A stretch of DNA of 26,422 nt from Mariprofundaceae bacterium. Its GTDB lineage: Bacteria; Pseudomonadota; Zetaproteobacteria; Mariprofundales; Mariprofundaceae. The stretch's first letter is position 1. Each line of letters opens with the position of its first letter. A program made the position numbers and the translations under genes. Shown piece by piece: positions 7,730 through 15,276 of this stretch. Below the pieces are notes generated by a model that was not told where the DNA came from, searched no databases, and saw only the letters and a list, made by a program, of their open reading frames with translations. The stretch is taken from NCBI GenBank assembly GCA_030950835.1, contig JAUZQU010000093.1:1-26422 (forward strand), written 5' to 3'.

Positions 7730-7749
7730 GCGGCATAATGCTGCTTTTT
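7730..7749 (+). terminator. Likely rho-independent terminator after dnaN
   Basis: A 5-bp stem GCGGC/GCTGC (one G-U pair in RNA) with a 5-base ATAAT loop at 7730-7744 is followed at once by five Ts (7745-7749). The stem is short, so some read-through is likely, but its position 21 bases after the dnaN stop is right. Confidence 0.5.
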
Positions 7750-7760
7750 ATATGGGTGGA

Positions 7761-7789
7761 TTCAGGTTTCTATATTCACAAGATATTAA
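7761..7789 (+). promoter_or_regulatory. Candidate promoter for prk
   Basis: TTCAGG (7761-7766) and TATTAA (7784-7789) are 17 bases apart and sit between the dnaN terminator and the prk start. The spacer contains ATATTCACA (7772-7780), one mismatch from a relaxed DnaA box. The -35 is only a partial match, so confidence is low. Confidence 0.3.
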
Positions 7790-7816
7790 AAAATGAGAAG
7801 AGAGTAGGGAGTATAT

Positions 7817-8674
7817 ATGTCAGTTAAACATCCTGTAATTTCGGTCACTGGTTCATCTGGTGCGGGAACAAGCACAGCAAAAGTTGCCTTGGAACATATT
7901 TTTCATCGTGAAGAAGTGACTCCAGCTATTGTTGAAGGTGATTGTTTCCATAAATTTGACCGTTTAACATTTAAAGAAAAAGCCAAAGAGTTTGAAGCAG
8001 CAGGTAAACGTCTAAGTCACTTCTCTGATGAAGCTAACTTATTTGATAAAATCGCTGATTTATTCAAAGCTTACGGTGAAACTGGTAAAGGTAAAGCGCG
8101 TACTTACGTCCATGATGATGAAGAAGCGAAATTATATGGTATAGATTCAGGTAAGTTTACCGATTGGCGTGATATTGGTGAAGGTTCTGACTTATTGTTT
8201 TATGAAGGTTTACATGGTGGTGTAGAAGAAGTTCGTCCTTATTCAGATTTAATGGTAGGTATCGTACCTGTAGTGAATATTGAGTGGATTCAAAAGATTC
8301 ATCGTGACACGGCTATGCGTGGTTACTCGTCTGAAGCTGTTGTGGATAATATTTTGTCCCGTATGCATGATTATGTACACTTTATTACACCACAGTTTAG
8401 CCATACAGATATTAACTTTCAACGTGTGCCACTGGTGGATACATCAAACCCATTCATTGCGCGTGATGTACCTACACCAGATGAAAGTTTAATGGTGATT
8501 CGTGTTAAAAACCCTGAGAAGTTTAATATTGATTTCCCATACTTGTTATCCATGTTGAACAATTCATTTATGTCGCGTCGTAATACGATTGTTATTCCAT
8601 CAAGTAAAATGTTGTTGGCGATGGAGTTGATTTTCGCTCCCATCATTCATGGCATGTTAGAGAAACGTAAATAA
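7817..8674 (+). CDS. prk: Phosphoribulokinase, class I (proteobacterial type)
   Basis: Phosphorylates ribulose 5-phosphate to ribulose 1,5-bisphosphate, the substrate of RubisCO, so it marks a Calvin-cycle autotroph. The 285-residue product is the usual length for the class I octameric enzyme. Residues 12-20 form the P-loop GSSGAGTST; EGDCFHKF near 40-47 holds the catalytic Asp region; HFSDEANL, TYVHDDEEA, FTDWRD, FYEGLHGG, EWIQKIHRD, QFSHTDINFQRVP and VDTSNPFIARD follow in the family order. The ribosome site AGGGAG (7806-7811) is 5 bases from ATG. It stands alone between two terminators, with no RubisCO or other cbb gene in the window, in the position often held by recF/gyrB. Class I enzymes are usually NADH-activated. 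Confidence 0.97.
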   Translation: MSVKHPVISVTGSSGAGTSTAKVALEHIFHREEVTPAIVEGDCFHKFDRLTFKEKAKEFEAAGKRLSHFSDEANLFDKIADLFKAYGETGKGKARTYVHDDEEAKLYGIDSGKFTDWRDIGEGSDLLFYEGLHGGVEEVRPYSDLMVGIVPVVNIEWIQKIHRDTAMRGYSSEAVVDNILSRMHDYVHFITPQFSHTDINFQRVPLVDTSNPFIARDVPTPDESLMVIRVKNPEKFNIDFPYLLSMLNNSFMSRRNTIVIPSSKMLLAMELIFAPIIHGMLEKRK

Positions 8675-8701
8675 ACGTTTTTTCAAGTTATAATGTAAAT
8701 G

Positions 8702-8729
8702 AAGAGGGTGCCTAAGGGTGCCCTTTTTT
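8702..8729 (+). terminator. Likely rho-independent terminator after prk
   Basis: AAGAGGG (8702-8708) can pair with CCCTTTTTT (8721-8729) with one G-U pair, leaving a 12-base loop, and the 3' side ends in a run of six Ts. The loop contains a second copy of GGGTGCC, so a smaller alternative hairpin AAGG-GTGC-CCTT is possible. It lies about 28 bases after the prk stop. Confidence 0.6.
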
Positions 8730-8844
8730 ATGCGCTATAGCATATATTGGATTTAAATAGATAGTTTTATGTTTTATTTTGTTTTAAGCTTAGTTTACTA
8801 TACATGGTGATAGCTTAGTTCGCTCTCTTTTGTAAACTTCCCTC
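8730..8844 (+). promoter_or_regulatory. mnmG leader region
   Basis: An AT-rich stretch between the prk terminator and mnmG. TATACA at 8799-8804 is a possible -10. The word AGCTTAGTT occurs twice, just before and just after it (about 8788 and 8812), a short direct repeat that could be an operator or chance. No clear Shine-Dalgarno sequence precedes the mnmG ATG. Confidence 0.25.
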
Positions 8845-10755
8845 ATGTTAAATACATCTAAAAAGTTTCACGTGAAACATCCTGATGGCGCAGTGGATGT
8901 TTTGGTCATTGGTGCTGGTCATGCTGGTTGTGAGGCTGCTTTGGCTGCGGCACGACGTGGCGCGAAAGTGCGTTTGTTAACGCAAGATTTAGACACCATT
9001 GCTAAAATGTCATGTAACCCAGCCATTGGTGGCGTAGGTAAAGGACATCTGGTAAAAGAGGTGGATGCTTTAGGTGGGGCTATGGGTATTGCAGCCGATA
9101 CTGCTGCTTTACAATACCGAATTTTAAATCAAAGAAAAGGCCCTGCTGTACAAGCGACAAGAGCCCAATGTGATAGGCGTTTATACCATATTCATATGCG
9201 TCACTTGTTGGATTTAGAAAGACATGTTCATTTACACCAAGGTACGGTCAATGAATTGATATTAGAGTCAGGCGTAATCAAAGGGGTGGTAGATAATTTT
9301 GGCGTGATGCATCATGCACCTGCTGTTATTTTAACCACAGGTACTTTTTTAGGTGGTTTGATTCACATTGGAGATCAACGTATTCCTGCAGGAAGAATGG
9401 GTGATGCTGCGGTGAATGGTTTAACCCAAGAGTTATACCAACAAGAATTAACCTTAGGGCGTTTAAAAACGGGAACACCACCACGTTTGGATAAACGTAC
9501 GATTGACTGGTTAAGTCTTGAACAACAACCTGGAGATACAGCTGCAATCCCATTTTCATTGCTTAATAAGCAGGTGAATCAACAGCAAGAGAGTTGTGCG
9601 ATTGCCAGAACCAATGCGCTAACACATGATATTATTCGTGAGAATTTAGAGAAGTCTGCGGCATATTCGGGTAGTATTGAAAGCAAAGGTCCACGTTATT
9701 GTCCCAGTATTGAAGATAAAGTGGTGCGTTTTGCAGACAAAGACAGCCATCAAATCTTCTTAGAACCAGAAGGTAGTGATCATGCTGAGGTATACCCTAA
9801 CGGCATTTCAACCTCATTACCTGTGGATGTGCAGTGGAAGTTTTTACGTTCAATAAAAGGTATGGAAAAGGTGAATATTCTTCGCCCTGGTTATGCAATT
9901 GAGTATGATTATGTTGATCCTACAGAGTTACGCCCAACATTGGAGTGTAAAAAAGTTGCGGGTTTATTTCATGCTGGTCAAATTAATGGTACGACTGGTT
10001 ATGAAGAAGCTGCTGCACAAGGTTTAATTGCTGGTATCAACGCTGCTGCATTGGCTAAGGATTTAGAGCTGTGGGTGCCTAAACGTTCAGAAGCGTATAT
10101 GGGTGTGATGATTGATGATTTGGTACATAAAGGTATATCTGAACCTTATCGTATGTTTACTTCGCGTGCTGAATTTCGCTTACAACTCAGAGAAGATAAT
10201 GCGGATATACGTTTGGCAGAGAAAGCGCAATCATTAGGTTTATTGAGTGATGTGCATCAGCAATGTGTGGATCAACGTTTGATACTTATGGACAAGACTA
10301 CGAGCATGCTTAAAAATCAGCGTATTGGTTGTGGAAAAAAGTGGCAACAACGTTTGGAAGATGCGGATTTACCTACACCTAAACAAGAGATGCGTATTTC
10401 TGCTTATTGTCATCGCTCTGATGTAGATGTGGATAAAGTGCTTACTTTATTGGACTTATCGCATAATGTAGAAGCAAGGGATATTGCTTCGATAAAAGCA
10501 ATATTACACTATGATGGTTATTTAGATAAACAGCAGTTGGAAGTGGATAAGTTTAAAAACCTTGAAAATATATTGATTCCTGATGCGATGGACTTTGAGC
10601 AAGTGATGGGTTTAAGTATGGAAGCCAAACAAAAACTTACATTAGCCCGACCTTTTAACTTGGCTTTAGCCTCTAGGATTTCAGGCGTGACACCTGCAGC
10701 TATCAGTTGTTTGATGATTTGGTTAAAACGTGCGTCTAAGGAAACCCAACTTTAA
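8845..10755 (+). CDS. mnmG: tRNA uridine-5-carboxymethylaminomethyl modification enzyme MnmG (GidA)
   Basis: FAD-dependent partner of MnmE; together they install the cmnm5 group on wobble uridine 34 of certain tRNAs. The 636-residue length is typical. The dinucleotide fold GAGHAG is at residues 23-28, followed by CNPAIGGVGKGHL near 53-65, the GTFLGG and PAGRMGD segments, the KTGTPPRL motif and C-terminal helices ending near LMIWLKRA. The ATG at 8845 lacks a clear ribosome site; an in-frame GTG at 8872 would remove FHV, but has no better one. The first codons contain a parS site (8864-8879). The stop abuts the rsmG GTG. Confidence 0.97.
   Translation: MLNTSKKFHVKHPDGAVDVLVIGAGHAGCEAALAAARRGAKVRLLTQDLDTIAKMSCNPAIGGVGKGHLVKEVDALGGAMGIAADTAALQYRILNQRKGPAVQATRAQCDRRLYHIHMRHLLDLERHVHLHQGTVNELILESGVIKGVVDNFGVMHHAPAVILTTGTFLGGLIHIGDQRIPAGRMGDAAVNGLTQELYQQELTLGRLKTGTPPRLDKRTIDWLSLEQQPGDTAAIPFSLLNKQVNQQQESCAIARTNALTHDIIRENLEKSAAYSGSIESKGPRYCPSIEDKVVRFADKDSHQIFLEPEGSDHAEVYPNGISTSLPVDVQWKFLRSIKGMEKVNILRPGYAIEYDYVDPTELRPTLECKKVAGLFHAGQINGTTGYEEAAAQGLIAGINAAALAKDLELWVPKRSEAYMGVMIDDLVHKGISEPYRMFTSRAEFRLQLREDNADIRLAEKAQSLGLLSDVHQQCVDQRLILMDKTTSMLKNQRIGCGKKWQQRLEDADLPTPKQEMRISAYCHRSDVDVDKVLTLLDLSHNVEARDIASIKAILHYDGYLDKQQLEVDKFKNLENILIPDAMDFEQVMGLSMEAKQKLTLARPFNLALASRISGVTPAAISCLMIWLKRASKETQL
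8864..8879. promoter_or_regulatory. parS: parS centromere site 1 (inside mnmG)
   Basis: AGTTTCACGTGAAACA matches the ParB-binding consensus TGTTTCACGTGAAACA at 15 of 16 bases (first base A for T). The central 14 bases are a perfect palindrome. It encodes the residues FHVKH near the MnmG N-terminus. It is within about 3.3 kb of parB and 2.3 kb of the putative origin. Confidence 0.9.
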
Positions 10756-11295
10756 GTGGATAAACAGCAGTTAAAATATTGTGCAGAGGTATTACGTTTT
10801 CGTAAAGTGTTGAACTTAACGTCTATTCGTGATGAACATGTGTTTTACAAACGATTCATAGAACCCTCGATTGCCTTGAGCGAGTGGATTCCTCAAGGTG
10901 CTCAAGTGTTGGATATAGGTAGCGGCATGGGTGTACCGGGTATTCCATTGTTGATACATAGATCTGATATTACAGCTATATTGGTGGAAAGACGTAAAAA
11001 ACGTACGGAGTTTATTCGTCATGTGGTGCGTAAACTTGCTTTAAAGTCAGAAGTGTATGATGCTGATATTTTTGATTTACCGCCGTTAGAGGCAACAGTA
11101 TGTGTGGCAAGAGCAGTATCGGATGTGAAAACACTGTTGCAGATGTGTAATCAACATATTGTAGTAGGTGGTTTGGCAGTGTTACCAGTGCCTGATGATG
11201 TTTTTTTACCTGATATAACTGGATGGAAGCTTGTTCAAAAAGATGTTGATAACCCATTACAACGTGTGGTTTGTTATGAAAAGAAAGAGGGATAA
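10756..11295 (+). CDS. rsmG: 16S rRNA (guanine-527-N7)-methyltransferase RsmG (GidB)
   Basis: Methylates N7 of G527 in the 530 loop of 16S rRNA using S-adenosylmethionine. The 179-residue product is a little shorter than the E. coli protein (207) at the N-terminus but keeps the core: LNLTSIRD at 19-26, the SAM-binding loop DIGSGMGVPGIPL at 53-65, the acidic VERRKKRTEF strand end and ARAVSDV. It begins with GTG at 10756, directly after the mnmG TAA (10753-10755), so translation is probably coupled to mnmG. parA follows after a few bases. The short N-terminus suggests the upstream frame has no room for an alternative start. Confidence 0.94.
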   Translation: MDKQQLKYCAEVLRFRKVLNLTSIRDEHVFYKRFIEPSIALSEWIPQGAQVLDIGSGMGVPGIPLLIHRSDITAILVERRKKRTEFIRHVVRKLALKSEVYDADIFDLPPLEATVCVARAVSDVKTLLQMCNQHIVVGGLAVLPVPDDVFLPDITGWKLVQKDVDNPLQRVVCYEKKEG

Positions 11296-11302
11296 GGGGA
11301 GG

Positions 11303-11318
11303 TGTTTCACGTGAAACA
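11303..11318. promoter_or_regulatory. parS: parS centromere site 2 (at the parA start)
   Basis: TGTTTCACGTGAAACA, a perfect 16-base match to the bacterial parS consensus. It starts right after the ribosome-binding GGAGG (11298-11302) and covers the parA start codon at 11311. ParB binding here would sit on the parA translation start region of the DNA. Confidence 0.96.
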
Positions 11319-12102
11319 TAATAAATTAGGGCCAGTATTATCGATTGCCAACCAAAAGGGTGGGGTAGGTAAAACGACTACAAGCATTAACTTAGCGGCA
11401 TCTTTGGCTACATTAGATAAACGAGTATTGGTATTGGATTTAGATCCTCAGGGTAATACAACTTCTGGTTTGGGTGTGGACAAAGATAAAGTTGAAGTAG
11501 GTATGTATGATGTCTTGAGTAAAGAAGCAACGCTTGAAGAAGCGATGTTAGAAACAGAGTGTGAAGGTTTGTTTTTAGTGCCAGCAACCATGGATCTTTC
11601 TGGTGCAGAAGTTGAGTTGGTGAATGAAGATGATCGTGAAAATGTGTTGCTTGCTGGTTTTGAATCTTATGAAGGTGAAGCTTTTGATTATGTCATTATT
11701 GATTGCCCACCAGCTTTGAATATGTTGACGATTAATGCTTTAACCGCTTCGGACAGGGTGATGATTACGTTGCAAACTGAGTTTTATGCCATGGAAGGTT
11801 TGAGTCAATTGATAGATACGATTAGGCGGGTGAAGGCAAACCTTAATGCGGATTTAGAAATGGAAGGAATTTTATTGACTATGGTGGATAGGCGAAATAA
11901 TTTAGCGATACAAGTTGAAAATGATGTGCGTGAATATTTTGGCTTACAAGTGTATGAATGTGTGATTCCACGTAATATACGTTTATCTGAGGCACCAAGT
12001 TATGGTGTTCCTGTGATGTATCATGATTTTAAATCAGCGGGAGCACAGGCATATTTAAAGGTAGCGCAAGAAATGATACAACGTGAACTGGCAGCGGCTT
12101 AG
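11311..12102 (+). CDS. parA: Chromosome-partitioning ATPase ParA (Soj)
   Basis: Walker-type ATPase that moves ParB-parS complexes to segregate new origins. With the start at 11311 it has 263 residues, usual for chromosomal ParA. The deviant Walker A KGGVGKTTT is at 16-24, Walker A' DLDPQGN follows near 43-49, and the Walker B IDCPPALN lies near 130. An in-frame GTG at 11302 would add MFHV, but it overlaps the Shine-Dalgarno GGAGG (11298-11302), whereas GTG at 11311 lies 8 bases from it; I therefore prefer 11311. A perfect parS covers this start. parB begins 12 bases after the stop. There is no N-terminal DNA-binding helix-turn-helix, as in chromosomal type Ib-like ParAs. Confidence 0.96.
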   Translation: MKHNKLGPVLSIANQKGGVGKTTTSINLAASLATLDKRVLVLDLDPQGNTTSGLGVDKDKVEVGMYDVLSKEATLEEAMLETECEGLFLVPATMDLSGAEVELVNEDDRENVLLAGFESYEGEAFDYVIIDCPPALNMLTINALTASDRVMITLQTEFYAMEGLSQLIDTIRRVKANLNADLEMEGILLTMVDRRNNLAIQVENDVREYFGLQVYECVIPRNIRLSEAPSYGVPVMYHDFKSAGAQAYLKVAQEMIQRELAAA

Positions 12103-12114
12103 TAAGGGGATAAC

Positions 12115-12966
12115 ATGAAACCACAAAAGAAAAGAAAAGCTTTGGGTAAAGGGTTGAACGCTTTATTGGGTGATAAACCGACCCAAGAGGTTTTGGCAGA
12201 ATCCTCACATATACTCATCAGTAAGATTAAGCCGAACAAATATCAACCACGTACACACTTTGATGAAGCAGAGTTAGCCTCATTAACTGAGTCGATTCGT
12301 AGAGATGGGGTGTTGATGCCTATCTTGGTTCGACCTGTGGCGGATGGTTATGAGTTGATAGCGGGTGAGCGCAGGTGGCGGGCTTCTCAGGTGGCTAAGC
12401 TGACTAAAATACCTGCTGTAGTGCGGGACGTGGATGACTTACAAGCCTTGGAACTGGCTATTGTTGAGAATGAGCAGCGTGATGATTTAACAGCTGTGGA
12501 ATCTGCACGGGCTTATAGAAGGCTGATGGATGAGTTTAATTATACCCAACAGCAGGTTGCAGAAAGTGTTGGTGTATCGCGTGTGCAAGTGAGTAACTTG
12601 ATTCGTTTGTTGCAGTTGCCAGAGGCAGTGCAAGATATGGTTGAGCAGCGTTTGTTGAATATGGGGCACGCCCGTCCTTTGGTGGGTTTAGAGGCAAAGA
12701 AAGCTTTGATATTGGCGAAACTTTGTGTGGAGAAGGGTTGGAGTGCGCGGCAGATGGAAAAGGAAGCTAAAAAAGCTACTTTGGATGTTGCTGCTATTGC
12801 CAGCACTGTGGATGCAGATATTGTGGCTTTGGAAGAAGATTTATCGAGAAGTTTGGGCTTGACGGTTTCCTTGATGAAGAAAAAGAATGGTTCTGGTGAG
12901 TTAAAGATAAGTTATGGTCATAAGTCAGAGCTGGATGCCGTGTTGCAACGTTTGCGTCAAGCTTGA
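12115..12966 (+). CDS. parB: Chromosome-partitioning protein ParB (Spo0J)
   Basis: CTP-dependent DNA clamp that loads at parS and spreads along nearby DNA. The 283-residue product starts with the ParA-contacting basic motif KALGKGLNALLG at 8-19, has the CTP-binding segment with GERRWRA at 84-90 and the ENEQRDDL motif at 118-125, and a helix-turn-helix (YTQQQVAESVGVSRVQVSNL) at about 143-162 that reads parS. The C-terminal dimerisation domain ends near residue 283. AAGGGGA precedes the ATG at 12115. It shares an operon with parA; three parS sites within about 5.3 kb are its expected targets. Confidence 0.97.
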   Translation: MKPQKKRKALGKGLNALLGDKPTQEVLAESSHILISKIKPNKYQPRTHFDEAELASLTESIRRDGVLMPILVRPVADGYELIAGERRWRASQVAKLTKIPAVVRDVDDLQALELAIVENEQRDDLTAVESARAYRRLMDEFNYTQQQVAESVGVSRVQVSNLIRLLQLPEAVQDMVEQRLLNMGHARPLVGLEAKKALILAKLCVEKGWSARQMEKEAKKATLDVAAIASTVDADIVALEEDLSRSLGLTVSLMKKKNGSGELKISYGHKSELDAVLQRLRQA

Positions 12967-12978
12967 TAGGTTTATGCA

Positions 12979-14010
12979 TTGTTGGTTCAAGGGAAAACGT
13001 ATAGAGCTGTAGCTTGGGCATCAGCTAAGATGGATGCTGTGTTGTGGGTAGATCAAACCAAGTTGCCTTTTCACTTTTGTGTGAAGGAAAGTAAACAAGC
13101 AGAAGACTTGGCCTGCGCCATTGAAGACATGGAAATACGTGGCGCACCATCTATAGGTGCGATGGCTGCCTATGCTTTGGCCTTGGCGTATGCCCAAGAC
13201 CAAGCCAATTTTGAAGTTTATTGGTTACCAAGGTTGCAACGAACACGTCCTACTGCGGTGAACTTGTTTCATGCTTGTGATTATATGTTGATGATAAGCA
13301 AGCAGAAACAAGTGACAGCTGCTATCATGAAAGAAGCAGCGCAACATTATGCTGATGATGAAGTGCAACGTAATCAAAAGATGGGTTTACACTTAGCAGA
13401 TGTGTTGGCTGTGGGCGAGCGGCGTATTCAAACCCATTGTAATGCTGGTTGGTTAGCCGCAGTCGATTGGGGCACAGCTTTATCTGGTGTGTATCAGTTG
13501 TCAAAGCAGGGTGAAAATCCTTCGGTATGGGTGAATGAAACACGACCGAGGATGCAGGGTGGACGTTTGACTGCTTGGGAATTAAAGCAGCAAGGGGTAA
13601 GATGTACTATACAAGCCGATGCTGCGGCTGCATGGATGATGCAGCAGGGTTTGGTGGATGTAGTGGTGGTTGGGGCAGACCGTATTGCAAGCAATGGTGA
13701 TGTGGCGAATAAGGTGGGTACATATATGTTGGCGTTGGCTGCACAAGCACATGGCATTCCATTTTATGTAGCCGCACCAAAAAGCACTTTGGACGAGCAT
13801 TGTCTTTCAGGATCTATGATTGAGATTGAACATAGATCTAAAGATGAGTTGTTGGCAGTGACAGGTGTAGATAATAAGGGTTTGTCTGTAGAGGTATCTG
13901 TGTTGACACCTGATGTGGATGTCAACAATCCCGCTTTTGATATTACGCCATTTGCTTGTATTACAGGTATTATTACGGAACAAGGTTTATGGACAGGGTT
14001 AACAACTTGA
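12979..14010 (+). CDS. mtnA: S-methyl-5-thioribose-1-phosphate isomerase MtnA
   Basis: Converts 5-methylthioribose 1-phosphate to 5-methylthioribulose 1-phosphate in methionine salvage. The 343-residue product shows EIRGAPSIGAMAAY near 51-64, HCNAGWLA with the likely catalytic Cys near 155, VNETRPRMQGGRLTAWEL, and VVVGADRIASNGDVANKVG with the likely catalytic Asp near 234. An in-frame stop at 12967 leaves TTG at 12979 (or 12982) as the only start that keeps the family N-terminus (YRAVAW...WVDQTKLP). AGG at 12968-12970 is a weak ribosome site. No other methionine-salvage gene is adjacent; eIF2B-like relatives exist but the motifs favour MtnA. Confidence 0.92.
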   Translation: MLVQGKTYRAVAWASAKMDAVLWVDQTKLPFHFCVKESKQAEDLACAIEDMEIRGAPSIGAMAAYALALAYAQDQANFEVYWLPRLQRTRPTAVNLFHACDYMLMISKQKQVTAAIMKEAAQHYADDEVQRNQKMGLHLADVLAVGERRIQTHCNAGWLAAVDWGTALSGVYQLSKQGENPSVWVNETRPRMQGGRLTAWELKQQGVRCTIQADAAAAWMMQQGLVDVVVVGADRIASNGDVANKVGTYMLALAAQAHGIPFYVAAPKSTLDEHCLSGSMIEIEHRSKDELLAVTGVDNKGLSVEVSVLTPDVDVNNPAFDITPFACITGIITEQGLWTGLTT

Positions 14011-15275
14011 AAAAAATAACAAAGAAAAAACAACAACAGTTTATGATGTGGTTCAGCATGTTTTCCGCAGTATTTTTTATAACTGTGCTTATGATGATGG
14101 ATGGCGACTTGGTGAAAGCATCAGTGCCGCAAACGCATCAGGAATGGCTTAAACCTATGTTTCACGTGGAACATCAGCAGCAAAAGATCAGGGTGGAGAA
14201 GGTGAAGTCTGGTGATGTGGCTGCGATGGTATTGCGTCGTTTGGGATTCCCTGCAGCTGAAGCGAATCAAATTGTAGTTGCAGCAAGACCTGTTTATTCT
14301 TTAAGAAAAATCTATGCGGGTAAAACCATCACCAGAACTGATCAAGGTGATGTGATTACGTTGCTGTATGATGTGAGTGCGGAGCAGCAGTTACGTTTGA
14401 CATCAAGTAGTCAGCAAGCCTGGGTAGCAAGCTTGGAAGATAAAATGTTAAGCACGCGAACTTTGGTGGTGGAAGGAACTATACAGGATAGTTTGTTTTT
14501 AGATGCTGCGAAAGCGGGTTTAGAAGATAAGTTAACCTTAAAACTGGTGGATATTTTTGCTTGGGATATCGACTTTGCGCGTGATTTAAGGAAAGGGGAT
14601 AGTTTTAAAGTTTTATTTGAGGAGACTTTTGATACGCAAGGCAAACGTGTACGTTACAATATCTTGGCAGCTGAGTTTCAGAATCGTGGTTATAGTTACA
14701 AGGCAGTACGTTATCAAAACCAAGCAGGTAGTGTGGAGTATTATAATCAAGAAGGTAAAAACCTGCGTAAAACATACTTAAAATCACCTGTGAAATACTC
14801 GCGTATTTCTTCACGTTTTAGCAATGCGCGTAAACATCCTGTTTTAGGTTATACACGTGCGCATAGAGGTGTGGATTATGCGGCAAAAAGCGGAACACCG
14901 ATTCGGGCGATTGGTGATGGTAAAATCGCTTTTAAAGGTTGGAAAGGTGGGTATGGTCGTTTTATAGAAATTAGACATAATAACGGTATACACAGCACCG
15001 CTTATGCACATATGCGTCGTTATGCCAGCGGGATGCGTAAGGGTAGATTTGTACGACAAGGGCAGGTGATTGGTTATGTGGGTATGAGTGGTTTGGCAAC
15101 GGGGCCACATCTACACTTTGAGTTTCGTTCGCGGGGTAGGGCGGTGAACCCACTTAAAGTTAAACACAAACCCGCAAACCCTGTAGCCAAACAAGAATTA
15201 ACTGCATTTCGTGTCCATGCTAAGAACTTATTGAACATCATGCAGCAGCAAAGCCAAGCACAAACATGGGGATAA
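13989..15275 (+). CDS. Membrane-anchored M23 family murein endopeptidase (MepM-like)
   Basis: Likely cuts peptidoglycan cross-links in the periplasm. With the ATG at 13989 it has 428 residues: a basic N-terminus (KKITKKKQQQ), one membrane helix near 18-37, a LysM/OapA-like region (VEKVKSGDVAAMVLRRLG, near 65-120), a middle domain, and a C-terminal M23 lysostaphin-type domain with the zinc ligands in HRGVDY (near 291-296) and HLHFEF (near 372-377). TTG at 14007 overlaps the mtnA stop (TTGA) and has AGGG 8 bases upstream, so it is an equally good start. A parS-like site lies in codons near residue 57. It precedes an LPS gene cluster, with kdsD one base after its stop. Confidence 0.88.
   Translation: MDRVNNLKKITKKKQQQFMMWFSMFSAVFFITVLMMMDGDLVKASVPQTHQEWLKPMFHVEHQQQKIRVEKVKSGDVAAMVLRRLGFPAAEANQIVVAARPVYSLRKIYAGKTITRTDQGDVITLLYDVSAEQQLRLTSSSQQAWVASLEDKMLSTRTLVVEGTIQDSLFLDAAKAGLEDKLTLKLVDIFAWDIDFARDLRKGDSFKVLFEETFDTQGKRVRYNILAAEFQNRGYSYKAVRYQNQAGSVEYYNQEGKNLRKTYLKSPVKYSRISSRFSNARKHPVLGYTRAHRGVDYAAKSGTPIRAIGDGKIAFKGWKGGYGRFIEIRHNNGIHSTAYAHMRRYASGMRKGRFVRQGQVIGYVGMSGLATGPHLHFEFRSRGRAVNPLKVKHKPANPVAKQELTAFRVHAKNLLNIMQQQSQAQTWG
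14158..14173. promoter_or_regulatory. parS: parS centromere site 3 (inside the M23 peptidase gene)
   Basis: TGTTTCACGTGGAACA matches the parS consensus at 15 of 16 bases (G for A at position 12). It encodes MFHVEH in a region of the protein between the membrane anchor and the LysM-like part, where exact sequence is probably not critical. It lies about 2.85 kb from site 2. Confidence 0.85.
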
Positions 15276-15276
15276 G

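Noticed and set aside
8788..8821. AGCTTAGTT direct repeat before mnmG as an operator
   Set aside because: Only nine bases repeated twice in AT-rich sequence; chance is a fair explanation, so I mention it only in the leader entry.
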